From: Notospermus geniculatus
Taxonomy: Eukaryota > Nemertea > Pilidiophora > Heteronemertea > Lineidae
Assembly: GCA_002633025.1 (NCBI GenBank)
Contig: NMRB01002686.1
Span: 17,813 to 81,812 of the forward strand
Direction: 5' to 3'
Length of the DNA: 64,000 bases
Shown: positions 40,062 through 51,075 of the stretch, piece after piece
Position numbering within the stretch: the stretch's first letter is position 1
Layout of the letters: each line of letters opens with the position of its first letter
Program-made: the position numbers and the translations under genes
The notes under the pieces: generated by a model
Database searches by the model: none
What the model was told of the DNA's origin: nothing
The model's input: only the letters and a program-made list of their open reading frames with translations

Positions 40062-40233
40062 GGCGCCTCTCCACGTGAGAGTTTTCTCGCAGGAGTTGGC
40101 TCACAATGGGCAATTCACCATTATTTGTTTCCTCACGCCTTAAGCTGAGACCAATGACATAATCAATTGCTCGCAGTTCAATTGCCCATTAAGAGCCAAC
40201 TTGCGCGAGAAAACTCTCACGTGGAGAGGCACC
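40062..40233. mobile_element. TTAA-flanked foldback MITE (172 bp)
   Basis: Arms GGCGCCTCTCCACGTGAGAG and its complement, then TTTTCTCGC/GCGAGAAAA; TTAA at 40058-40061 and 40234-40237. Contains AATGGGCAATTCACC / CAATTGCCCATT internal pairing. Confidence 0.85.
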
Positions 40234-40390
40234 TTAAAAGTCCAGATTGCGGATATATAATATACCAATGAACGTTTGCCTCCGGGATTCGATTGTGGGA
40301 TCATGGAATAAGATACTTGCCTTCACCCGAAACTACGGTACGACTTACGGTAGAAATGATTTATTATTATTATCTATTCATTTCTCTTAA

Positions 40391-41046
40391 GCCCGGTTTA
40401 CACACGCAACGTTTCACATGCAAGTTCATGCAACGTGTCCAACTTGATGAGACCAAAACGTTGCATCAAAATTGCATGTGTAAACGGGCATGCAACTTGT
40501 TGCAACTACCTACTGCAACCTCATGCAACCTGCAACAAATTTAGGCCAATGAGAATACTGCAAGAAATCATGTGATTTCTACTAAAGCCAAAATGGCTGC
40601 CGAAAAAGCAAGAAGGCGAAGTCGGCATCACTGGCCCAGTTTGAATGGACGTCATTGAGAACCCCGTGAAATACCCCTGCCTCTATAACACCAAATCTGA
40701 TGAAGGATATAAAGATCGGAATACACGGCTGCAAGCCAGAATCGATCTAGTTCGACAAGCTTTTAGTAGCCTATAGTATAGCTCGTGAACTCGCCACAAA
40801 TGCTTCACATTGTCCATTTTCATATAACAGCAATGAAGTTACTACACAGCCAGCTTTTGCCTCCATTTTGTCTGATTTTCCTCCAGATCCTTACGATTCC
40901 CGCCAAAATCCCCGCCACTTGTTGCGAACTGTTGTAACTAGATCACGCTAGAATAGATGTTGGTATGTGTAAACGTCACAGTAGGTTTGCAACAAGTTGC
41001 AGGTTGTAGCAACTTGCAACCTGGTGCAAACTAGTGTAAACCCCCC
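40391..41046. mobile_element. TTAA-flanked foldback element carrying a MADF fragment
   Basis: Termini GCCCGGTTTACAC and GTGTAAACCCCCC; TTAA left (40387-40390), TTTA right (41047-41050). Subterminal regions are rich in GCAAC/GTTGC words in both arms. The centre contains a MADF-domain coding fragment. Length 656 bp. Confidence 0.7.
40591..40776 (+). pseudogene. MADF-domain fragment inside a foldback element
   Basis: ATGGCTGCCGAAAAAGCAAG at 40591 opens a short basic frame. From 40645 another frame reads VIENPVKYPCLYNTKSDEGY and then KDRNTRLQARIDLVRQAF, the conserved first half of a MADF (Myb/SANT-like) domain, ending at TAG. A frame break lies between them near 40640. The internal sequence is probably a deletion derivative of a Harbinger-type DNA-binding gene or a captured host exon. 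Confidence 0.6.
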
Positions 41047-41204
41047 TTTAGCCAGCTATTCCCGCTTATGATATCTTAACATTAATCAGCGTGTTCAGCT
41101 CTAGGATGTCCATCATTAACTATTTCTTGTGTATCGTAGAGCCCCTCTGTCTAATAACAACTACAGACAACTCGAGCAGCTGCTATTTGGAATCTTTCAC
41201 CAAT

Positions 41205-41675
41205 AGTTGCGCTTCCACTACAAAAAAAGCCGGTATTTGTCCGCTCTTATTCTGCTTCCATTACAGAATAGCCGTGTTTAATAAGTCCGGTTCTATTAAG
41301 TGCGGATCTATTTAGTTCGAGTTGCGCTTCCACTACAAAAAAGCCGGTATTTGTCCGCTCTTATTCTGCTTCCATTACAGAATTGCCGGGTTTAAAAAGT
41401 CCGGTTCTATTAAGTGCGGATCTATTTAGTTCGGATAGCATAGCCGATCATACTCCGAATCTAGATGCGGATAAATTTTGTAGTGGAATGGCAATAACAC
41501 CGGATCTATTTGTAGTATTATGCTCGGCTACAGGTGGCTCCACGGTCGCTTGCGACTGTGCATGACCTATCCAAACTAAATAGATCCGCACTTAATAGAA
41601 CCGGACTTATTAAACCCGGCAATTCTGTAATGGAAGCAGAACAATACCGGCTTTTTTTGTAGTGGAAGCGCAACT
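41205..41675. mobile_element. Foldback element with a duplicated left arm
   Basis: The arm AGTTGCGCTTCCACTACAAA, with AAGCCGGTATTTGTCCGC and TCTATTAAGTGCGGATCTAT, occurs twice in tandem (41205-41323, 41324-41440) and once inverted (41571-41675). 3-bp AAT flanks (41202-41204, 41676-41678) match the Harbinger target type seen at 31040. Confidence 0.8.
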
Positions 41676-41678
41676 AAT

Positions 41679-42559
41679 ATACCTCAGTGGACCGTGTTGT
41701 AATAACAATCTTCGATTACTCATGAGCCCCGAGGAAGACATCTTGACTACTCAAGGGTTGTGACATCACTCCGCCCTCCGACTACGCTCGCACAAACCCT
41801 TGACGAACTTCGCTGTGGGAAGTTGTTTCCAACCGGATGTTCTGTTCGTGGACTCACTCCCGCTGTTAGTTTTCGACTTTCATCACAGAAGATCGTTAAC
41901 ATTTGCAACAAACCTGAACATTACTAAATACCACGTCAGTTTTTCTGTACAACTACCTTCTCTGGTTTAGAAAACTGACGGTATTTTTGTTCAAAACCAT
42001 AGTTCAAGAGAGTGGTGGGTAAATAGAATGGCTGACCATCCTCGTTCCTAATACTTTCCAAGCACAAAATATACAGCGGCCGGTCTAACTGGCTTGGTGC
42101 CAACCTGGGAGCGAGGTTGGTTCACAAGTGTTCTTATTGGTGCACCGCAACTCGAGGTGCGAGAGAAACAGAAATCCTGGCGAAGTTCTCCATGGGTTTG
42201 TGCGTACGAAGTATGAGGTAGTACAGACACACGGTAGGCCATGATGCAAGGAAGAAGAGTAAGACGCAATGATTCATTCCAAACTATCGGAACTTTTCGA
42301 TCTGACATAGATTTCAATTCGGGTGAATACGAAGGGGCCACATTTCGGCTATCTCTCGTCGCTATTTCCGTCGATGACGAAGTTCAGTAAAACATCCACT
42401 AAAACATCCACTATGATTCCCTTTGTTGTATTTGAAGACAGAGATGGCAATATCGACCACATCTGGGGAAGATACATCTTCCCTCTTGAACATGTTGAAC
42501 ATGTCAATTAAACCGCGATCTGTTTTGATTTCTTGTCATAAAATCAATAATTTTCCTTT
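41679..42559. other. Region without a recognised gene
   Basis: A short frame at 42243-42386 (MQGRRVRRNDSFQTIGTFRS start) and another at 42323-42511 have no known domain. Confidence 0.25.
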
Positions 42560-42810
42560 TCGTTGAGGTTTACGTGTCTTTATTGATTATTAACACCCCA
42601 CATTTCTTTCTCCAATGCCCCTTAATTAATGTTAGACGACAAAATTGTTTCGACTCCCTTGGGGAGATCGCTTTATATGATTCTCGCTTTGTCAATTCTT
42701 CTGGCACCACTGATCGTTGTCGTATTTTGTTATGGGGACACTCTAACTTTTTGCACTCTGTAAATGTATCCATTATTGAGAGAGCTGCAATGTACAGCCT
42801 TGGAAATTAG
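42560..42810 (+). pseudogene. LINE ORF2 C-terminal fragment
   Basis: INTPHFFLQCPLINVRRQNC and WGHSNFLHSVNVSIIERAAM match the H-x-x-x-x-C tail of CR1/L2-type LINE ORF2 (compare HYFLYCPLFMDARQ in the 53-kb LINE). Ends at TAG 42808. 5'-truncated. Confidence 0.65.
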
Positions 42811-43149
42811 TAAATGGACAGTGAAAATGTTGTTTTTCTCAGAAATGGTTGATGATAATTAAATGCGGTTTTCTGCATATGATAGGCAAATTATCTGACT
42901 ATAAACGCATACTGATGACCTTGAATCTGCTGTTATAGAAATTGCCCAAATTTGGCGATTTCCAAAGTGACCTAAAATCAACATTTTTGTATTCAAGTTC
43001 TTTTCAGAAATTTTTACATCCGCGGATAGCTCTTACTAACAGATGACAAATTTGTCAATTGTTAACAAAATTTATATTTGTGCTAATTTAAACCGAATTT
43101 GTGCTGAAAATATCATTTTTCTACAAACCCAACGTCAAAGAGGAAGCAA

Positions 43150-44215
43150 AAGACGAAACCTCCGAGTCTCATTCTATACACCGAGGACCAACTTGATGAA
43201 ATACGCATACTGTGCAACGGCGGGAAACTTTGGGCGTCGATCGGACATTCAACCTCGGTGCATGCTACCTCACTGCAGTTGTGTACAAAAACACGAAACG
43301 ATTGTGTAGGCTAAATCTACACAGCAGCCACCTTTTTTCTTAGGACCCCTTTTCTTGCACTGGGATGGGGAATTCGAGACTTATCACAGCTTCTTTTCGC
43401 ATCTCCAGGCAAAACTGGGAAAGGACGTTGACGTTGATATCGACACTTATTCGTTTTCATTAGGGTATTCTAGTCTTGTCGGGTCAGACGACGAAAAGGC
43501 CATTAGACAGGCTTTGAATAAGTGCTTCCCAAGTGCAACATTCCTTCTCTGCTCGCGACACTTGGAGGAAAATACACGCAGACATCTTTCAGCCATCAAA
43601 GTGTCAGATAAGTTGAAACGGGAGATCATCGGCGACATATTTGGAAGTGGCGGCTTACTTACGAACAAAGACGAATACGAATTCGAAAATACGGTTCTAC
43701 AGCTACAGGCAAAATACGAGACTTCGGCGCCGGATTTTGTATCATACTTCGATGGTCGTCTACCAAAATTACGCAACAACGTCCACCGCATCTCTTTGGA
43801 AAAGAGCTCCGTTCCTTTTTCCTGGACTAATAACAACTGTGAATCAATGAACAATATAATAAAGTTAATTGTCAACTGGAGGCCACAGCGTCTCCCTCAG
43901 CTTATAGAAAAACTGTATGGGATTGTCAAACTCCAATCGGCAGATGCAAGGAGGGCATTGCACGGTTGTGGGAACTTTGAACTCGCACCGTGGATGACAA
44001 AGTTCCGCATCGGTCAGAGCCTGTGGGAAGCGAAATCGGAGAGTGAAAAGAAGGCGCATTACGCGAAGTTCGTTAATTACCGCTGCAGGGAGAGAGAGGA
44101 AAAAACGATCACATCAACAGACGGCAGACTAACAATTCCGAAAACCCCTACCACGGCTCGTAAGCCAGGACAACGTAAGAGATGTCGCAGTGAGCGAGCT
44201 ACTAAGAGGACATAG
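43150..44215 (+). pseudogene. Mutator-like (MULE) transposase, N-truncated and frameshifted
   Basis: Early frames give YTEDQLDEIRILCNGGKLWA and DRTFNLGACYLTAVVYKNTK (first catalytic Asp), separated by a shift near 43240. After another break near 43335 the 286-codon frame 43355-44215 reads LHWDGEFETYHSFFSHLQAK, LVGSDDEKAIRQALNKCFPS (second Asp), FLLCSRHLEENTRRHL, then SWTNNNCESMNNIIKLIVNW (acid near the Asn repeat) and a basic tail. Order and motifs match MULE transposases. No SWIM zinc finger is evident. Confidence 0.8.
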
Positions 44216-44349
44216 ATATTATTATTATTATTATTGCCGTATATTAAAGTGCCATTATCACCAGAGTGCTCAAGGGCACCTTACAATATACTGTGGTGTC
44301 GGAGTTACGCCGGACAGGCTCCATATCCGCCCATTTTGCTATTACCCTA

Positions 44350-44560
44350 TTACACGCTGATATAGACTGGAGCCAAGTTATTTATGGCACGAAACGTGTG
44401 GATGAGGATCTTATATTCAATGCGACTCGCCACTGGTAACCAGTGCAATTCCACCAAGATCGGCGTTATGTGGTCAGACCGCTTAGCTCCAGTGATCAGA
44501 CGCGCCGCTGCATTCTGCACTCTCTGCAATCGTTGAACAAGACAGTTCGGGAGACAACAT
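44350..44560 (-). pseudogene. LINE (CR1/L2-like) ORF2 fragment
   Basis: Minus strand reads LPNCLVQRLQRVQNAAARLI, TGAKRSDHITPILVELHWLP and RIEYKILIHTFRAINNLAPV before a stop at 44350-44352. LQRVQNAAARL and HWLPV are signature text of LINE reverse transcriptase thumb regions. Truncated on both sides. Confidence 0.75.
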
Positions 44561-45311
44561 TACAAACCATACCGGTATGGATTGAAATAATCAAATGCTG
44601 CGCGGATGTTTTAGGCGTATAATTCTTGAAATGTTCATCTGAACATCGATCGGATGGAGAAAGTGTAAATTTAGATCAGCGAACATTTTTGAAGGAACAT
44701 GTAATTTTATACGTAAGAATACAAATAAGGGAGTGTAAATTTTTATATGTCGAATCAAATAAATTTGATCAATTTGTGTAGAATAAGATTTTTAAAAATG
44801 TATATGCACATGTGCAGTTTGTACACATTGTAAATTTTTACATGAATCAAATAAACAGAATATTGTATACCAGTACACATTCGTATTTGTTATTATTATA
44901 GTGTATGATGCTTTGTCAAAGGTCCCAAAACCGGGAAAGGCAACAAATCTGTGCAAAGTGCATGTGGAAAAATGCTCCTGCGAAGTGAGATGCCCAAGGT
45001 ACGACAGGTAAAACTGACAAACATTTGGTCCCAACCTGCCAAACTCAGAGCGACATGCGCTTACTGTTGCTGTGACGGGTCACATTTTAGTTTCCGGAGA
45101 TACCACAAGAGGTAGCTGTATCTGCATCATGACATGTATGAGCACAACTAAAACTATGAACCATTATCATGATTATTCACTTATTGGGACTCTTCTGGAC
45201 GCTTCTTCTTTCTGGACGTCAAAAAGGTGGCTTGTGGACGCTAGCATGCTAGTGGACGCTCTTTAGTACGACCCAAGGTTTTGGCGCATGCGTCGCCTTA
45301 TGTGTGTCCCT
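44561..45311. other. AT-rich spacer
   Basis: Contains TGTAAATTTTTA-type repeated words (44660-44840). No gene. Confidence 0.3.
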
Positions 45312-45640
45312 ACCCTATGCCAGGCGCACATATGCGCCAAATCTCGATGAGGCAGGGGTGTTTTTAAAGTCGACTAAAGGCCCGTTTCCACTAACTGGAT
45401 TCCGCGGCGGTTCCGGCGAGCGGTGCGGTTTTCACAGGGCTTTGGATAATCCTTCGATGGTTTAACAATACAATGGCCTATTGATTATCCCAATGCCTGT
45501 GAAAACCGCTCCGCTCGCCGCAAGACGCGGCAGAATCCGCTATAGTGGAAATGGGCCTTGACCCGGATAAATGACGAGTCTACAGCGTTGGGTCAGTCAA
45601 CTTTATAAACACCCCTACCGCATCGAGATTTGACTTGGGC
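45312..45640. mobile_element. Foldback MITE (39348 family) with a nested second MITE
   Basis: Outer arms CAGGCGCACATATGCG, ATCTCGATGAGGCAGGGGTG and TTTTTAAAGTCGACT pair with GACGAGTCTACAGCGTTGGG, AAACACCCCTACCGCATCGA and TGACTTGGGCACC. The 39.35-kb relative lacks the interruption at 45377-45559. The nested unit was therefore inserted later. Confidence 0.7.
45377..45559. mobile_element. Nested foldback MITE (183 bp)
   Basis: Termini AAGGCCCGTTTCCACTA and TAGTGGAAATGGGCCTT. Inner arms TGGATTCCGCGGCG, GGCGAGCGGTGCGGTTTTCA, CAGGGCTTTGG and complements. Confidence 0.8.
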
Positions 45641-46235
45641 ACCAGGTGGCAGAAACCAAAAACACAAAAAGTGCAGTAACTCCTGAAGTAATGACCGGAT
45701 CATTTTATCATACATGTAGGTTAGCTAATAATGATACATAACAACATATATAACAGGTTTTTGATTTCACCTACTTTTCAAGGTCACAGAGGTCAATATT
45801 TTGTAAAAATAACGAACGTGCCGCAGTTTGTCATTATTTCACCGAGCAACTTCATATCTTGCATAAACGTGTATTGGGCGGGTACCTTCACGAATATCAG
45901 GTTTCGGCCTGATTGGACATCCAATATGGCTGCCAGGTGGCGTAACCTGAAAATCACTGAAGTGCTATAACTCGGGAACGGCTTGACCCAGAGTGCTAAA
46001 ATTTGACATTTGCCTCCCTCTAGATGACCTGTACCTGCACGTCAAATTTCGGCCTGATTTGTCTTCCAATATTGCCGCCAGGTGGCGTAACCCAAAAATC
46101 ATCAAAGTGCTAAAACTCAGAAACGACTTGACCCAAACCGTCTCCAATGTGCTATGTAGATGACCTTTATGTACATGTGAAGTTTCGGCCTGATCGGACA
46201 TCTAATATGGCCGCCAGGTGGCATAACCCAAAAAT
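45641..46235 (-). repeat. CACCTGG-repeat family, copy C
   Basis: Inverse orientation to copy B. AGGTCACAGAGGTCA at 45781-45795 preserves the 3-bp-spaced half-sites. Three units of ATATGGCTGCCAGGTGGCGT or a close variant follow (45925, 46070, 46210). Confidence 0.75.
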
Positions 46236-47223
46236 TATCAAATTCCTGCTCGGGTTTGGTGCAAAATGGCGTTGTCGAATTTATTCCGTCTCCTTGATAA
46301 CCCACTCGAAACTTCTCAAATGGCGACGCGGATGGGATTCGTCGCCTTTTTTCCAGCAGAGGCTTATTTCATTACCGTCGTCTGCCTTTCGGCGAGGCTG
46401 CGGCGCCGGGGGTTTTCCAGCCTGTGATGGCGCAGATTTTGGTGGGGTTGGACGGAGTTGTTTACCGATTGGATTGTAATAATCGGTTAGTATTGTTGTG
46501 TAACATGGTCAGCTGACATGTTATGCCCGATACATAGCGCAACACAAATATTATTGGACCAACAATTTTGATCGTGTGTGACGGGAAAAACATCATGCAA
46601 AAAATGAATTCCATCCAACATGACTTTGCAGAATAGGTTTCGTCATGTTTTTGTTTGACCAAACTTGGAAATTTGATCGTGTGTAGCGGAACAGGATTTG
46701 ACCCTCTCAAGCCCAGTAGACTGTAGTTCACTGCTACGTGAAGTTTCCAGTAGCCCTTCTATTATAGCCAATATATCCGGATCATCCTGTATACTGGCAG
46801 CCGTGTTTGTAAGCATGTTTGATGAATGAGACTAGCATGGTACCAGTGGCGAGCACATATTTCACATTGACACCGTGGAGAATCGTCAGCGCATTCGCCG
46901 AGTTTCTCAGGTGGCAGCACTGTGCTCCGAGTCGAACATGGCGGCTGTGTCACATATCGATGTCTGTGTTGCCGACTAAAACGCGAAAGATGGATAGTTT
47001 CGGTCGAGGTGAGCGAGTTTAAGTAAATTCGAGGATGATCTAGTGATAATTTGCAATAGAACAAGCCGAAATATAGGTGCTGAAGGAGTGTTGTTTCTTT
47101 GTTTGAAGTGGAAATGTTNTGTTTGGAGGGGACAACTCCTTGGGCAATAATTTAGGCCTATGGGAAGCAGATGGCAGCAGTTTTATGCGTTGAAGTTCAT
47201 GTTATTTAAGGTTGAAAATATTG
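46236..47223. other. Region without a supported gene
   Basis: A frame at 46147-46479 runs out of the repeat and has no domain. A direct repeat TTTGATCGTGTGTGACGGGA/TTTGATCGTGTGTAGCGGAA occurs at 46567 and 46675. There is a single N at 47119. GC-rich sequence at 46310-46460 with ATG frames could be a 5' exon, but nothing supports it. Confidence 0.25.
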
Positions 47224-47233
47224 GTGGGCATTG

Positions 47234-47315
47234 CAGCCTGGTTCCCTCGGCCACCGTTTCGGTGGCGTTGCTTATATGCAGGGCCATCTAAACGCTGGCC
47301 AGCGAAACCAGGCTG
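47234..47315. mobile_element. Tiny foldback with 10-bp target-site duplication
   Basis: 82-bp element, termini CAGCCTGGTTCCCTCGGCC and GGCCAGCGAAACCAGGCTG, flanked by GTGGGCATTG at 47224-47233 and 47316-47325. A 9-10-bp duplication is characteristic of Mutator-like elements. Confidence 0.85.
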
Positions 47316-47682
47316 GTGGGCATTGTAAATCATTGAAAGTTTCTTCATTTACGGTGATGTAATCTTCATTAACGGTTCCATGCATCTTCAGCAGTTTACA
47401 TTTTCAACTTTAGAAAACTAATGAACACAATAGGCCTATTATGTGTTTCTTTTCGAACACATTAGTTGAAAGTATCTTTGGCAATTCAACTCATCATAAT
47501 TATTTTGCACAGGCTTGTGAGAGTGATTAAGGAATTTCTGCTTTGATCTGGCCTACCATTTAGAGCTTCGCTTCATTCGCTTCAATAATTAGCCCTTTTA
47601 AAATCAGGGCCTATTGTAATCCTGGTATTATTTGAACATTTTGCCTGAACCTGCTTTGCGACAGGTTGTGTGTATATAGCAG

Positions 47683-47853
47683 TACTTCCACCTATCCGAA
47701 ATCCCCGGGTTTTTTAGACCCGTGTCTTCCCCGGGCTTTTCAATACATTGCAATTGCATGGCGGCGAGCTCGCCGTGTCTATTAGACACGGCAAAAATAG
47801 GTGTACGCGCAATAAACCCGTGTTTGACGCGGGGTTTTCGATAGGTGGAACTA
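47683..47853. mobile_element. Foldback MITE with 3-bp CAG flanks
   Basis: TACTTCCACCTATCCGAAAT pairs with the complement ending TTTCGATAGGTGGAACTA. CAG lies on both sides (47680-47682, 47854-47856). Inner pairings include CCGTGTCTATTAGACACGG. Confidence 0.7.
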
Positions 47854-47860
47854 CAGCTTA

Positions 47861-48064
47861 TATGTGACCCGGCACAGCAAAATGAGTCGGAAGTCGCACA
47901 GAAGAAGATGAAGGTGGAATCAGACAGCAACCACCGAAATCGACCAAGTCAAATTTCACAATGGGCAGACAATCCTGAAATCAGCGAACCGTTGGTGTCA
48001 CCTTGGACATGTTGGGTCTTCTTATGTGCGCATTCCGACTCATTTTGTCGTGCCGGGTCACATA
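47861..48064. mobile_element. Foldback MITE, TATGTGACCCGGCAC termini
   Basis: TATGTGACCCGGCACAGCAA, AATGAGTCGGAA and the complement TTCCGACTCATTTTGTCGTG to GGTCACATA. TA on both sides. It is separated from the preceding foldback by only seven bases. Confidence 0.75.
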
Positions 48065-48309
48065 TATCTCATGTAAATAATATGTGTTCATTCCCACTGA
48101 AGATTTCCAAGAGGAATGAAAGCGCTATGGGACATTAAAATATATATAATGAGAATTTCAGCCTAACTTACATTTTTTCAAATGGATTATACATGTAGTC
48201 TACATGGGCTAATAACCATGGAGTGTAGGGGCCTATCTTCACTGCAATAACCAAGAGGGCATAAAAACTCTTGATAAAACACTAGCTTCTACTCCTTATG
48301 AACATTGCA

Positions 48310-48480
48310 TCAGAATGGGATATCCGCAAGTTTTTGCCTTGGTTGCAGTGTTACCACGAGGCACTTCGCATGACCCCAGTAATCACACCCCTCAACATCG
48401 CAACCAATCCAGGTGCTCTGACGCTTCCAAGTTTTCTTTAGCTCCCGGTCTTTGGCAGAATTGTAAATCTCCCCACACAT
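48310..48480 (-). pseudogene. PHD-finger-like fragment
   Basis: Minus strand reads KRQSTWIGCDVEGCDYWGHA, then KCLVV. WIGCD--CDYWGHAKC is the second half of a PHD finger, as seen at the C-terminus of some pogo/Tigger transposases. Too short to assign. Confidence 0.45.
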
Positions 48481-49525
48481 CTTTGTTGTTACTGGTTGGA
48501 CCTTCCATGCTGGCTGGTCACCGACCACTTCTATTGGGAAGACCGGTGGTGGGTGGCGGCGTTGCTGCTGGAGAAGATGTCGTGGTCGTGATCTGCGTGT
48601 TAGCGTGTGTCGATGGCCTCTACCGAGGACATTTGTATGAATACACACATTCATATAGAGGACCTCCTTCCAAACGAGGACGTCCTCGCTGGTAAATCAT
48701 CGTTTAAACAGTGAAAAGCTATATACAGACTGCGCTGGGTGTGTTACTGAGTGAAATAGAAAATGTCCTCGGTTGGTCGGCATAATTTCACATTGTTTTT
48801 TTCACCGATCAACTGTGGACCCAGACATGAAATTTTACGGGCAACAGTGGACTACAACTGATGACCCACCCATTTCTAAATGTCATTTTTTTGGTTTAAT
48901 ACTATATTTAAGCATGCTATCTGACTGTGGACAGTTGTAGGACCTCGTTTATGTGGTAATTTGAAGTAGGTCCTCGATTGGCACCAAAGACGTGTCTAGG
49001 TGTTTCTGCCAGAGGAACGTCACTTTCCATGTTTGCAGTTGTGGGGGACAGTGGAGGGTTGGGGTTTCTGTATTTCGTCGGTGTGTTTCTCGTTGTTGGC
49101 ACTACACTGGTTGCTGAAACAGGTCACGTGTTCAGGGCTTTTATTAATTTCTGATGTCAGGGTGTCATTGACTTCCACCGTTTTTTCCCAATGCGTCAAT
49201 GACTCCCATCCCTGGAGGCCAATGACTCAAAATGGATTGGTCCCTGGCCCAGTCTTTCAGAGAGTGAAAAATGAATCCATTAGAGTGAAATTTCACTCTT
49301 TGGAATTTAGAGAGTACATTGGGAGTCCGATTTTGGTCTGGGGACAAGGTTGTATGATGTCCATATTTTCAAACCCAGTAATAACCCGATAACAAGTTGG
49401 TCACGGTACGATTGGTCATGAATATTTCTTCATTTCTCTCCTGGTGTAATATCAGTTCGTTAAGGCTAACATTTGAGTGATATGTAACTGATTTTGCTGG
49501 ATTTTACACAACAAAACTAACTGAG
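48481..49525. other. Spacer without a supported gene
   Basis: Open frames (e.g. 49000-49392) have no recognised domain. Confidence 0.25.
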
Positions 49526-49861
49526 ATTGGTTTAATATAGTGCCCATCTTTGCATTAAATTGGAAAAGGTTACTGTATATTGCCTTGAAATTCTATGTCA
49601 CGTTGAACTTCTCTCTAACTGAATTGAAGTTGTGTCTGCAAATGATGATAAATACGTGGGCAGTTAGATCTGATGAAATGCCAACTGTAACATATCATTT
49701 TTGATGTCCTGTATATTTTCTACCTGTTTGCATGGTTTGTCAGATGATTTTTAAGGTGTGGCTTAACTGTGATTGGTTTAATAGTGCCCATCTTCGCATT
49801 AAATTGGAAAAGGTTATTGTATATTGCCTTGAAATTCTATGTCACGTTGAACTTCTCTCTA
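49526..49861 (+). repeat. Direct repeat of 94 bp, two copies
   Basis: 49526-49618 and 49769-49861 share GATTGGTTTAATAGTGCCCA, CGCATTAAATTGGAAAAGGT and GCCTTGAAATTCTATGTCAC to TCTCTCTA, at about 95 percent identity, 243 bp apart. The shared intervening words suggest a larger tandem unit. Confidence 0.75.
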
Positions 49862-49935
49862 TGTCATTTACGATATTGATTCGTATTTCAACAGATCATG
49901 GCTACAACTGTTGAAGTGTAATTACATTATTTTTA

Positions 49936-50060
49936 GCTCACCTCTGTGAGGTGAGGTTTTCTTACAGTGTGTCGTCTGGCATCGTCCATCGTCGTTAAGA
50001 GGGGTGGCACATTTCTAAACCGCTTGGGCTAGAAACTTGAAATGTGGTATACAGGTAGCC
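49936..50060 (+). repeat. End of the AGCTCACC repeat family
   Basis: TTTTTAGCTCACCTCTGTGA followed by a GTCGTCTGGCATCGTCCATC segment and AAACCGCTTGGGCTAGAAAC, in the pattern of the terminus seen at 60958 and (inverted) at 21592. Interior differs from copies B-D. Confidence 0.5.
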
Positions 50061-50989
50061 TATGGTAAAAACTATCTCTGGACCGAAACTTAGCGCTGCC
50101 AGCTTTACACTGTGGCCTGTGCACTTTGTGTGTAATCATGGTAATGCATGCCATGAGTGTACCAGTAACTTTACACAGAAACTTATCACAGAGGTGAACA
50201 CAATGGCCCTGGCCATTTTTGACATCCAAAGCTATAAGACGCACAAAAGTCAACACAACGTATGCCATTTTTGACAGCTTATTTTTAGTACTGTTTGTTA
50301 AACGATTTTTAAAGCGTGGCAAACTGAAATGACTTGATTTTTGCTATAATTCATGATTTTGGTGAATGGTGGAGGCCAGGGAATACGTTAGTTACTGTAT
50401 ATAGCATTTTGAAATTGTGTACCGGTATGTGGAAATTATGATATAGATGAATATTTCGATAGTTGGAACTGTTTCAGTCAGTTGGTCAATTGATTGGTTT
50501 AACATGTTTAATGTACAATTTTGTCTCTTAGCTACAATTCCAGATTATCAGGAAGTGAAACATGGAATACAGGGGTCATTGAATCATATTTGTGAGGTTG
50601 GAACTAAGATTATATTAGGCCATGTCGATTTAGAGGAATCGGAGGAATCAGAGGAAAATACAGTCTGCAGGCAATGTGTCACACACGATCACACCGCTAT
50701 CACGTGCAAAATATATGAACACGATCACCTGGTCGTGTTAACATCATAATAGCTTTAGTGAAATTTGAAATTCGGCCTTTTTCTCCTAAAGTGCTGAAAG
50801 CAGTTTTTGTGGAAAGCAACTTATTGCTTAGCTCTGGGGAGGTTTTCAACGCAAGAATGAGGTCAATGCTTCGTGCAACTTACTGCTCTGATAAAACATG
50901 TTTGACTTTTATTCCTCATTGCACGTCCCTTATGAAAATCTTCATTTTGCCCATGATGGTAGCTTTGAACGGTAAAGGACAGTTCATCA
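50061..50989. other. Region without a recognised gene
   Basis: The frame 50447-50749 includes an acidic LEESEESEENTVCRQCVTHD stretch. No domain assigned. Confidence 0.25.
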
Positions 50990-51075
50990 TGGTATAATTG
51001 GCTTTCACCATGGTATAATTGGCTTTCACCATGGTAAAACTTCTTTTATCGTTCAAAATATCCATTCACCATGGT
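50990..51075 (+). repeat. 22-bp tandem repeat
   Basis: CATGGTATAATTGGCTTTCA plus CC occurs twice in tandem, with CATGGTAAAA variants on either side. Confidence 0.6.

Noticed and set aside
40058-40237. 4797-4866 as an empty site for the 40062 foldback
   Set aside because: The left flank matches up to TTAA but the right flanks differ, so it only shows that the dispersed repeat ends at a TTAA.
46236-47060. Host promoter and first exon
   Set aside because: GC content rises and ATG frames exist, but no domain, splice signal or conserved partner was seen.
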